Shown here: piece after piece, positions 1 through 5,411 of the stretch
How the letters are laid out: every line of letters begins with the position of its first letter
How positions within the stretch are numbered: the stretch's first letter is position 1
Made by a program: the position numbers and the translations under genes
The notes under the pieces: model-generated
Seen by the model: the letters and a program-made list of their open reading frames with translations, nothing else
What the model was told of the DNA's origin: nothing
Database searches by the model: none
Source of the DNA: an uncultured Hymenobacter sp.
Lineage (GTDB): Bacteria > Bacteroidota > Bacteroidia > Cytophagales > Hymenobacteraceae
Direction: 5' to 3'
DNA: 7,992 nt
Assembly: GCA_937871705.1 (NCBI GenBank)
Contig: CALMOO010000907.1
Span: 1 to 7,992, forward strand

Positions 1-2
1 AC

Positions 3-518
3 CTCGACCCTCAGACCCTGGCGGGCCTCTCTGTGGGCAAGGCCCTGCTGATAGTACCCCAAGCCGTGGCCGAGAAGCTGCCCGCCGAGTACAAGCCGCA
101 TGTGCGCATCCTGCGCAATGGCCAGAAGCTCGACACGCTGGGAATGACCGTATCGGCCATTCCCATGTACAACCTGCCCGACGCGGCCGACGCGCCGCAC
201 CCCAAAGGACGGGGCAACGGCTACGTGCTGAACCAGGGCGGCAAAAACGTGTACCTCTCCGGCGACACCGAAGACATCCCCGAAATGCGTGCCCTCAAAA
301 ACATCGATGTAGCGTTCGTGTGCATGAACCTGCCCTACACCATGGACGTGAACCAGGCCGCGCAGGGGGTGCTGGCCTTCAAGCCGGCCATCGTGTACCC
401 TTACCACTACCGGGGCCAAAACGGCCTGAGCGACGTGGCCGCTTTTAAGAAAATCGTGAACGCAGCCAATAAGAAAATCGACGTGCGCCTGCGCAACTGG
501 TATCCGGCGGCCCAGTAG
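3..518 (+). CDS. MBL-fold metal-dependent hydrolase (UlaG-like), 3' part
   Basis: This is the C-terminal part of a metallo-beta-lactamase-fold hydrolase. The frame is already open at the window edge and reads through the GTG at 33, which is an internal valine codon rather than a start. About 172 residues are visible. The segment YLSGDTED (257-280) supplies the metal-bridging aspartate that follows a hydrophobic strand. The segment YPYHYRG (398-418) supplies the last histidine ligand. Both are typical of the L-ascorbate-6-phosphate lactonase-like branch of the fold. The HxHxDH motif that defines the family would lie upstream, outside the window, so activity cannot be judged. The substrate is unknown, and many members are annotated only as Zn-dependent hydrolases. 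The gene ends at a TAG, followed 17 bp later by a strong hairpin. Its codon use looks like ordinary chromosomal sequence, and it probably marks host DNA flanking the phage-like region. Confidence 0.85.
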   Translation, partial: LDPQTLAGLSVGKALLIVPQAVAEKLPAEYKPHVRILRNGQKLDTLGMTVSAIPMYNLPDAADAPHPKGRGNGYVLNQGGKNVYLSGDTEDIPEMRALKNIDVAFVCMNLPYTMDVNQAAQGVLAFKPAIVYPYHYRGQNGLSDVAAFKKIVNAANKKIDVRLRNWYPAAQ

Positions 519-535
519 GGAACGCACGATAAACG

Positions 536-565
536 AAACGAGCGGACAAGTTGGCCCGCTCGTTT
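536..565 (+). terminator. Intrinsic terminator after the MBL hydrolase gene
   Basis: A perfect 10-bp inverted repeat, AAACGAGCGG (536-545) and CCGCTCGTTT (556-565), flanks a 10-nt spacer and begins 18 bp after the stop codon. The A-run on the 5' arm and the T-run on the 3' arm mean the hairpin could work in both directions. It could therefore also end transcription coming leftward from the M15 peptidase remnant or the repressor. The T-tract is short, and function is inferred from structure and position. Confidence 0.75.
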
Positions 566-575
566 CAGTTCCACG

Positions 576-650
576 CTACACCTCAAAGTGCGGCCGGTCC
601 TTAAACCCCGGCCAGTCGCCGCCCCACTGCACCCGCACGTCCGCCGCCTT
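576..650 (-). pseudogene. C-terminal remnant of an M15-family peptidase (endolysin-like)
   Basis: Read on the minus strand, the 24 codons ending at the TAG at 578-576 give a C-terminus containing VQWGGDWPGFKDRPHFEV. The pattern WGGDW-x-x-F-x-D-x-PHFE at the extreme C-terminus is the hallmark of the M15 peptidase family (VanY / L-alanyl-D-glutamate endopeptidase, phage endolysin-like). The histidine of PHFE is the last zinc ligand. The frame stays open upstream only to about 698, where it meets TGA, and the residues beyond about 650 do not look like the family. The HxxxxxxD zinc motif is absent from the following sequence. A neighbouring frame reading FSGVFAFGAK joins plausibly if one base were missing in the AAAA run near 650, but this is weak. 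It is best read as the broken 3' end of a lysis or cell-wall gene left behind by deletion or rearrangement. Confidence 0.7.
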
Positions 651-698
651 TTCGCACCAAACGCAAAAACCCCCGAAAAACGCCTTTCACTACGTGTC

Positions 699-808
699 AG
701 GCAAGTACTAGTACCCAGAGCCGGGGTAGCGACCAGCCTCAATTACAAGCCGCTAACCCCTTAATTGGCAATGAGTAAACTATGACTTAAAACTTTGCAC
801 AATTCGAC
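699..808. other. Intergenic stretch with no recognisable gene
   Basis: Between the peptidase remnant and the repeat cluster I see no credible coding region. The frames are short and do not resemble protein families. Base composition shifts from GC-rich to more AT-rich toward 770-800. Together with the flanking remnant and repeats it belongs to a 352-bp gap (519-870) without an intact gene. This may be a scar at the left boundary of the phage-like segment. Confidence 0.5.
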
Positions 809-871
809 AGGTGGCGTATTAGGTGGCGCTACCTATCAAATTGCTTTTTCGGCCAGTTTATAGGTGGCGCT
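809..871. repeat. AGGTGGCG direct repeats with embedded near-palindrome
   Basis: AGGTGGCG occurs three times in 63 bp, at 809-816, 821-828 and 862-869. The last two copies extend to the identical 10-mer AGGTGGCGCT (821-830 and 862-871). The middle copy is part of a 16-bp near-palindrome, TAGGTGGCGCTACCTA (820-835), whose only non-Watson-Crick pair is G-T. The third copy abuts the repressor stop codon. The purpose is unknown. Possibilities are a protein-binding site, part of an attachment or recombination site, or a weak transcript-end structure for the repressor mRNA. Confidence 0.55.
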
Positions 872-1764
872 TAGCGCAGTCGCATCGGCTCAGCCGGCAC
901 GTTGATGCGCTCCATTAACTCCATCAATCGGCTCCGTAAATCCGAAGACTCACGGGCCATAATCTCCAGCAGGCCGGCCACCCGCTCGAAGGCTTCTTCC
1001 TTGTTGGCCGGTACCCGCGTAGTCAGGATGCCCCGCACCTCCCATATTTCCCAGATGGTTTCCCGCGGGATGAAGTGAGGCGAAAAGTACCCGTTATCTG
1101 AGAGCAGTTCCACCTCCGTGTCGCCATGCTGAATGGGCCGCGGAATGCGCTTTACCATCATGGTGTCTTCCGTCACCACCACGTACACGTGGCGGGGTTT
1201 TACCATGCGCCAGTCGTCCACACAGCGCGCAATCACAATATCACTGGTCCACAGCGTCGGCTCCATGCTGGCGCCTTCCACCTCAAACGCCCGGTGCGAA
1301 GTGCCCGAGAAGTTGGGTAAAGCCAGCAACTCCAGCTCCATCTCTTTCAGTATCTGCGGCCGCTCGCGCGACAGCTGGTAGCCGGCCTGCGCGGGTGTGG
1401 GCACCAGCATAATACCTTCCTCACCCACCATGTTGAGCGTGATGACGGCCGGGGCGTTCAGGCCCCCATAGTGAACGTGCGCATTTTCGCCCGCCGGCTT
1501 TTTAGTTGACTTCGGTACCTCCGCAACGGGCGCAGTACCTAGCATTTCACCCTTGCCGAGGAGCAGCCAGCCGGGATTTACTTCCGGATATTTCTCTAGG
1601 ATTTCCACCAGCGTATCGTAGCCTGGCTTGAATTTGTGTCCAATAAAGTTGTAAAGCTTCGTTGGTCGGTCGTGTCCAAGTTTCTTTGCAGCCCCATAAA
1701 CTGAGTCACCATAGTGCTCAATTATAGCCGCTAGCCGGTCGCCAATCTGCTTTGGTTGCTCCAT
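871..1764 (-). CDS. CI/LexA-like phage repressor (XRE HTH + S24 peptidase)
   Basis: A 297-aa cytoplasmic transcriptional repressor of the lysogeny-control type. Residues ~5-75 form an XRE-like helix-turn-helix domain ending in the typical NPGWLLLGKGEM linker. Residues ~118-245 form an S24 (LexA/CI-type) self-cleaving domain. The probable cleavage bond is Ala127-Gly128 in PAQAGY, the nucleophile is Ser166 in VEGASMEPTL, and the general base is Lys205 in MMVKRI. All three elements are present, so RecA-stimulated self-cleavage after DNA damage is predicted. Residues ~252-290 add a charged helical, coiled-coil-like tail beyond the usual S24 end. The ATG at 1764 is preceded by an A-rich stretch, as is common in Bacteroidota. 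The gene is divergent from the phage-type operon that starts at 1864. It probably binds the AAACTTG boxes between them and controls both directions. Family and function are well supported; the operator assignment is inference. Confidence 0.9.
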   Translation of the reverse strand: MEQPKQIGDRLAAIIEHYGDSVYGAAKKLGHDRPTKLYNFIGHKFKPGYDTLVEILEKYPEVNPGWLLLGKGEMLGTAPVAEVPKSTKKPAGENAHVHYGGLNAPAVITLNMVGEEGIMLVPTPAQAGYQLSRERPQILKEMELELLALPNFSGTSHRAFEVEGASMEPTLWTSDIVIARCVDDWRMVKPRHVYVVVTEDTMMVKRIPRPIQHGDTEVELLSDNGYFSPHFIPRETIWEIWEVRGILTTRVPANKEEAFERVAGLLEIMARESSDLRSRLMELMERINVPAEPMRLR

Positions 1765-1784
1765 TTTGTTTTACATTACTGTTA

Positions 1785-1856
1785 AAACTTATTTGGCAGT
1801 TCAAACTTGTTGTAGTAAACTTGTCCTGCTTTCACCGGTAAAGTTAACAAACTTGC
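1785..1856. promoter_or_regulatory. Divergent operator region with AAACTTG boxes
   Basis: The 99-bp space between the divergent repressor and the operon contains four related boxes in the same orientation: AAACTT at 1785-1790, AAACTTGT at 1803-1810, AAACTTGT at 1817-1824 and AAACTTGC at 1849-1856. The last is also the right arm of an inverted repeat, AAGTT-AACA-AACTT (1841-1854). The 1817 box overlaps the predicted -7 element of the rightward promoter. This layout fits operators for the S24 repressor, the small Cro-position protein, or both. Binding is inferred from position and repetition only. Confidence 0.6.
1792..1823 (+). promoter_or_regulatory. Bacteroidota-type promoter for the replication operon
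   Basis: TTTG at 1792-1795 is followed, after exactly 20 bp, by TAAACTTG at 1816-1823. This matches the Bacteroidota primary-sigma pattern TTTG-N19-21-TAnnTTTG with one mismatch in the -7 element. The start of transcription would fall near 1830, giving a leader of about 35 nt before the ATG at 1864. The -7 element overlaps one AAACTTGT box, so a bound repressor would block it. Confidence 0.55.
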
Positions 1857-1863
1857 AAACAAA

Positions 1864-2136
1864 ATGGAACATATTACAAAGAAAATTTTAGAGCAGCGCG
1901 AGCTATTCGGCAAGCGCAGCAACTACACTGCCCGCATTGTGGCCAACCTGCAGGCCAAGGGTAAGGAGTTCACCCGCCAGCACGTCTACAACGTGGTGCG
2001 CGGCCGCTGCTTCAACATGGACGTAGCCCAAGCCTTTTTCGAGGAATTGGAGATTGAGAAGAAGCGCCGGGCTGACCTCGAAGCGCTGGCCGGCCGCCAG
2101 GAAGACGAGAGTACTACCACTATCAGCCCCGCCTAA
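1864..2136 (+). CDS. Small Cro-position protein, putative DNA-binding
   Basis: A 90-aa basic, helical protein with an acidic, low-complexity tail (residues ~78-90). I do not recognise the family with certainty. Residues ~33-60 (KGKEFTRQHVYNVVRGR and following) look like a helix-turn-helix, with a turn before a basic second helix. The protein is the first gene of the rightward operon, opposite an S24 repressor, where a Cro or early regulator usually lies. The ATG at 1864 sits in an A-rich context immediately downstream of the operator boxes. It ends 3 bp before the next start, so the two genes are probably co-translated. Role as a Cro-like or early regulatory protein is inferred from position, size and charge; there is no catalytic motif. 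Confidence 0.65.
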   Translation: MEHITKKILEQRELFGKRSNYTARIVANLQAKGKEFTRQHVYNVVRGRCFNMDVAQAFFEELEIEKKRRADLEALAGRQEDESTTTISPA

Positions 2137-2139
2137 GCC

Positions 2140-2463
2140 ATGCAAGTTGCCCTGCTAGTCCCCGAACAGGAGTGGCGGCAGCTGCTGGCCGACGTGCAGC
2201 GCCTCAAAGCCGCCGAAACTCTACCCCCTCAACTGGTCGCATCTCCTCCCGCGCCCGACCGCGTCCTGACCGTGCGGGAGGCCGCCCACTATATGCGCCT
2301 CAAGCCCGAGGGCGTGCGCAATGCCCGCCGCGCCGGCCGCTTGGCCGGCCTGCGCCTCAATGAGAAGGAGTGGGGCTTCCGCCAGTCGGAGCTCGACCGC
2401 TACCTCTCCCGCTACAACCGCCGCCCGCTCGATGCGCCGCCCGCGCTGAAAGTCGCGGCCTAA
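2140..2463 (+). CDS. Excisionase-like helix-turn-helix protein (MerR/HTH_17 type)
   Basis: A 107-aa protein whose residues ~43-90 match the winged-helix excisionase pattern. LTVREAAHYMRLKPEGVRNA forms the helix-turn-helix and is followed by a basic RRAGRLAGLRL wing. The domain closes with WGFRQSELDRYL, the usual end of HTH_17 domains. Residues 1-25 (LLVPEQEWRQLLADVQRLKAA) form an amphipathic helix, seen in many Bacteroidota members and probably used for dimerisation. Such proteins act as recombination directionality factors or as regulators in mobile elements. No integrase is visible in the window, so the excisionase role is unproven and a transcriptional or replication role is equally possible. 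It starts 3 bp after the preceding gene and ends 12 bp before the next. Confidence 0.75.
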   Translation: MQVALLVPEQEWRQLLADVQRLKAAETLPPQLVASPPAPDRVLTVREAAHYMRLKPEGVRNARRAGRLAGLRLNEKEWGFRQSELDRYLSRYNRRPLDAPPALKVAA

Positions 2464-2475
2464 TTCTCACTTCCT

Positions 2476-3093
2476 ATGTCCCAGCTACTCCCCATCGTTG
2501 GCCCCGCCGGACACGGGCCGGCTAGTCCTGCTGCGCTCAATGCCGAGGCTACCCCCTCCATTATCACCATTCAGAAGGTCAAAGTCAAAGACCAGCACCT
2601 GACCTGCGAATTCACCGAGCAGCGCGGCGAGGATGCGCCCCCGCGTGCCTTCGCGCTCACCTGCACCGAGCAGGTGCACCCTGACCTCACCCACACGCTT
2701 AGCCGCTTGGTGCCGCACCTCTGCCTGCTCACTGAGCAGCTAGCTGAAACGCCCGACTTCTGGCCCGATGAGGCCGAGGATTTACCCTCCTGCTTTGAGC
2801 CGTTCACCGTCACTGGTTTCTCGATGGGCCGTCACGAAGGCGGCGTCACACTCATCGGCCAGCGCCAGCTCACCGGCGGCCGGGTACTCAACCTCACTAC
2901 CCCTTACCAGTCGTTCTACGACGAGCAAAGCAGCTACTCCTACGCCGGCCTGCTCGAAACCACCCTAGCCACGGCCCTGGTCGAAGTGGAAGCCGCCCTA
3001 CGCGGTAAATGCACCGAGTACCGCCAACTTGACTTGTTCGAGCAGTCTACCCCGGACCACGTCTTACTGGTGCCTACACCCCCGCAGGCATGA
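2476..3093 (+). CDS. Conserved phage-type protein of unknown function
   Basis: A 205-aa soluble protein that I cannot assign to a named family. Residues ~28-60 form a beta-rich start (IITIQKVKVKDQHLTCEFTE). Residues ~66-90 read CTEQVHPDLTHTLSRLVPHLCLL. Residues ~113-150 read FTVTGFSMGRHEGGVTLIGQ and then GGRVLNLTTPYQSF. The end (~155-190) is helical and acidic. This order resembles hypothetical proteins found beside single-strand binding and replication genes in Bacteroidota prophages, which is a recollection of style rather than a search result. There are no membrane segments, signal peptide or catalytic motif. It overlaps the next gene by 4 bp (ATGA at 3090-3093), a strong sign of translational coupling to the replication protein. 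A role in DNA replication or recombination is a guess from context. Confidence 0.7.
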   Translation: MSQLLPIVGPAGHGPASPAALNAEATPSIITIQKVKVKDQHLTCEFTEQRGEDAPPRAFALTCTEQVHPDLTHTLSRLVPHLCLLTEQLAETPDFWPDEAEDLPSCFEPFTVTGFSMGRHEGGVTLIGQRQLTGGRVLNLTTPYQSFYDEQSSYSYAGLLETTLATALVEVEAALRGKCTEYRQLDLFEQSTPDHVLLVPTPPQA

Positions 3094-3935
3094 AGCTGCC
3101 GGCCATCCAATTTTACCCCGGCGACTGGCACAAAGACCAGGGCGTCCAGGCCCTCGACCTCACGCAGCGCGGGGCCTGGTTCGAGCTGCTGCTCATGATG
3201 CACGACAGCGAGGAGCGCGGCGTGCTGCTCGTCAACGGCCAGCCCATGCCCGATGCCGTCGTCGCCCGCCGCCTGGGTTTGGATAACCAAACGGCCAACC
3301 AAATCCTAACCACCCTGCTAACCTACGGGGTGGCCAGCCGCCGCGAGGCCGATGGCGCGCTCTATTGTCGCCGCATGGTCAGGGACGAGAAGCTGCGCCA
3401 AATACGCACCGAAGCCGGCAAAAAGGGCGGAAACCCCCAGTTGCTTAACCAAAATCCCAAGCAAACGCCAACCACCGGGGATAAGCAAATTCCAACCCCT
3501 TCATTTTCATCTTCAATTACAACTTCGGTAATAGAGAGTGAGGCGGCTCACGCCGCCCCGCTCGCGCCTACTTCTAAAAAGTCAGTTGAAAAGTCGTCCG
3601 GCTCCCCTCTCCCAAGGAGAGGGGTAGGGGGTGAGGTGCCCACCTCGCGTCGCCAGAATACCCCTCCAACGCTCGCCGAAGTACAGGCCTACGCCGCTAC
3701 CCTGTCGGCCGGTAGCGCCGACGCGCTGGCCGAGGCCGCCGCCTTCTTCGACCACTTCGAAAGCAACGGCTGGCGGGTCGGTGGCAAAACACCGATGGTC
3801 AACTGGCAGGCTGCATTCCGCGGCTGGCTACGCCGCCGTCCGCAGTTCCAAGCCACCAACTCCCACCAGCCTACCGCGCCCCCAACCCGCGCACGCACCG
3901 CCCCTAAACCCGCTGACCCCAATCGCTGGAGCTAA
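3090..3935 (+). CDS. YdaU/DUF1376-like phage replication protein
   Basis: A 281-aa protein of the type found just upstream of phage DnaB helicases. Residues ~4-100 carry the YdaU/DUF1376-like winged-helix start: PAIQFYPGDWHKDQGVQ, then LDLTQRGAWFELLLMMHDS, then RGVLLVNGQPM. RTEAGKKGGNP (~106-116) is the conserved basic motif after it. Residues ~117-192 are a Ser/Thr/Pro-rich, probably disordered linker. Residues ~193-250 form a second conserved segment ending AAFFDHFESNGWRVGGKTPM then WQAAFRGWLRRR, common to Bacteroidota phage initiators. It is likely to bind the origin or load the helicase encoded downstream. Within the linker, residues 171-186 are translated from a REP-like palindrome, an in-frame addition. 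Its start overlaps the previous stop by 4 bp, and dnaB starts 6 bp after its stop. Confidence 0.8.
   Translation: MKLPAIQFYPGDWHKDQGVQALDLTQRGAWFELLLMMHDSEERGVLLVNGQPMPDAVVARRLGLDNQTANQILTTLLTYGVASRREADGALYCRRMVRDEKLRQIRTEAGKKGGNPQLLNQNPKQTPTTGDKQIPTPSFSSSITTSVIESEAAHAAPLAPTSKKSVEKSSGSPLPRRGVGGEVPTSRRQNTPPTLAEVQAYAATLSAGSADALAEAAAFFDHFESNGWRVGGKTPMVNWQAAFRGWLRRRPQFQATNSHQPTAPPTRARTAPKPADPNRWS
3602..3646. repeat. REP-like palindromic element inside the replication gene
   Basis: CCCCTCTCC (3604-3612) and GGAGAGGGG (3616-3624) form a perfect 9-bp stem with a 3-nt loop. The GC-rich motif TAGGGGGTGAGGT follows (3625-3637). A second stem, GAGGTG (3633-3638) with CACCTC (3641-3646), overlaps its end. 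The string CTCCCCTCTCC...GGAGAGGGG...GGGGGTGAGGT is familiar as a dispersed repetitive extragenic palindrome in many bacteria, including Hymenobacter-type genomes. Here it is read in frame as GSPLPRRGVGGEVPTS within a disordered linker. The copy number in this genome cannot be checked from the window. Confidence 0.7.
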
Positions 3936-3941
3936 TCCATC

Positions 3942-5342
3942 ATGCTGTCTTCTACCCCCTCTACCCGCCGCGGTGCCGCGCCTACGCCGCCCCGGCCCAG
4001 CCACCTACCCCCGCAGGCCCTCGACCTAGAAGCCGCCGTGCTTGGCGCTGCCCTGCTCGAAGCTGATGCCCAGCGCACCCTGCTGGCCACACTGCCCGAC
4101 GAACAGGCTTTCTACCTACCCTCCCACCAGCAAGTGTACCTAGCCATCCGCGACCTGGTACAAGCCGGTCAGCACGCCGACCTGCTCACCGTTGTGGCCC
4201 AGCTGCGCCACCGCGGTACCCTGGAACGCACCGGCGGCGTGGCCTTCGTAGCTGGCCTCACCAATAAAATCAACTCGGCTGCCCACCTCGAAACCCACTG
4301 CCGCCTGCTCCAGGAGCAGCACGCCCGCCGCGTCGTCATCCGCGCCGGCTCCGAGCTGGCCGCCCGCGGCTACGACGACACCCGCGACCCCTTGCAGCTG
4401 CTGACCGACGCTCAAAACCAACTATCTACCCTGAACCGTACTCTCGAAACCCGCCCCGGCCAAACGGCTGCCGCCGCTTTCGACGCCACATTCACGCAGC
4501 TTGCTCAAGCCGTGCTGCAAAAAGGCCTCACCGGCATTCCCACCGGCCTCACCCAGCTCGATGGCCTCACCGGCGGCTGGCAGCCCGGCGACCTCATCAT
4601 CCTGGCCGCCCGCCCCGCGATGGGCAAAACCGCCGCCCTGCTGCACTTCGCCCGCACCGCCGCCCTCAACCACGGCCAGCACACCTCCATCTTCAGCCTC
4701 GAAATGCCGACTCTACAGCTCATGCAGCGCCTGGTAGCCAGCGAAGTGCCCGGCTACTCCAATTCCGACCTGCGCCGCGGCAACCTCCCTGGCGGCCCCG
4801 AGCAGGTAGCCCACATCCGCGAGCAGGCCCAGCGCCTGCGCACCCACGGCCATCGCCTCCACATCGACGACACGCCCGGCCTGAGCATCCAGCAGCTGCG
4901 CGCTAAGTGCGCCCGCCTACACGCCCAGCACCCCCTAGGCCTAGTTCTGGTCGACTACATCCAGCTCATGCGCGGCGACACCAAAGGCAACCGCGAACAG
5001 GAGATTGCCAGCATCAGCCGCGGCCTCAAGGAGCTAGCCAAAGAGCTCAACGCCCCCGTCATCGCCCTCAGCCAGCTCTCTCGCGATGTGGAGAAAAGGG
5101 GAGGGGAGAAGCGCCCCCTGCTCTCCGACCTACGCGAGTCCGGCAGCATCGAGCAGGATGCCGATTGCATCATCTTCCTCTGGCGCGGCGAGTACTACAA
5201 AATCGCCCAGTACGAAGACGGCACCTCCACCACCGACACCATCCTCTTTGACGTGGCCAAGCACCGCAATGGCGCCACCGATGAAGTCGTGGCCGCCTGT
5301 TCGATGAGGAGAGGAACGTTTCAAGACCTTAAGAATTTCTAA
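3942..5342 (+). CDS. dnaB: Replicative DNA helicase DnaB, phage-type
   Basis: A 466-aa hexameric 5'-3' replicative helicase that unwinds DNA at the fork. Residues ~22-125 form the DnaB N-terminal primase/loader-interaction domain (PPQALDLEAAVLGAALLE onward). Residues ~195-466 form the RecA-like motor. Walker A is ARPAMGKTA with Lys229. The catalytic glutamate lies in FSLEM (Glu254). Walker B is LVLVDYIQLM with Asp338. SQLSRDVEKRGGEKRP, then SDLRESGSIEQDAD, forms the conserved motif after it. KHRNG (440-444) supplies the probable arginine finger. All key residues are present, so it should be active. It lies 6 bp after the YdaU-like gene and is the last gene of the operon. The final residues end in DLKNF as the local GC content falls. 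A phage-borne paralogue is favoured over the chromosomal dnaB because of its neighbours and short proline-rich N-terminus. Confidence 0.92.
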   Translation: MLSSTPSTRRGAAPTPPRPSHLPPQALDLEAAVLGAALLEADAQRTLLATLPDEQAFYLPSHQQVYLAIRDLVQAGQHADLLTVVAQLRHRGTLERTGGVAFVAGLTNKINSAAHLETHCRLLQEQHARRVVIRAGSELAARGYDDTRDPLQLLTDAQNQLSTLNRTLETRPGQTAAAAFDATFTQLAQAVLQKGLTGIPTGLTQLDGLTGGWQPGDLIILAARPAMGKTAALLHFARTAALNHGQHTSIFSLEMPTLQLMQRLVASEVPGYSNSDLRRGNLPGGPEQVAHIREQAQRLRTHGHRLHIDDTPGLSIQQLRAKCARLHAQHPLGLVLVDYIQLMRGDTKGNREQEIASISRGLKELAKELNAPVIALSQLSRDVEKRGGEKRPLLSDLRESGSIEQDADCIIFLWRGEYYKIAQYEDGTSTTDTILFDVAKHRNGATDEVVAACSMRRGTFQDLKNF

Positions 5343-5377
5343 CCAAATACCAATTATCAGAATACCTTGAACTGCTT

Positions 5378-5399
5378 TCGGATTCCTTTGTCCGATTTC
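5378..5399 (+). terminator. Weak candidate terminator after dnaB
   Basis: TCGGA (5378-5382) and TCCGA (5391-5395) form a 5-bp stem with an 8-nt loop, followed by TTTC. It lies in the 69-bp gap between dnaB and the PLD gene, where an operon end would be expected. The stem is short and the T-tract poor, so read-through into the PLD gene is quite possible. Confidence 0.3.
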
Positions 5400-5411
5400 T
5401 CACGAGGGCCA

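Noticed and set aside
33..35. GTG as a start for the MBL hydrolase
   Set aside because: The frame is open upstream to the window edge and the metal-binding N-terminal half of the fold is missing, so this is an internal valine.
407..742. Open minus-strand frame over the MBL gene end and the intergenic gap
   Set aside because: It runs antisense through the MBL coding sequence and the terminator and has a low-quality Arg/Cys/Ser-rich composition; it is a shadow frame apart from a possible frameshifted bit of the M15 remnant.
2332..2349. GCCGGCC-GCTT-GGCCGGC hairpin inside the excisionase-like gene
   Set aside because: It encodes the conserved wing of the helix-turn-helix domain in very GC-rich codons and has no T-tract; chance structure from codon use is the simplest reading.
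5367..5411. TTG-initiated extension of the PLD protein by 15 residues
   Set aside because: The added residues show no domain features and the stretch contains a small hairpin; the ATG at 5412 starts directly before the PLD fold.
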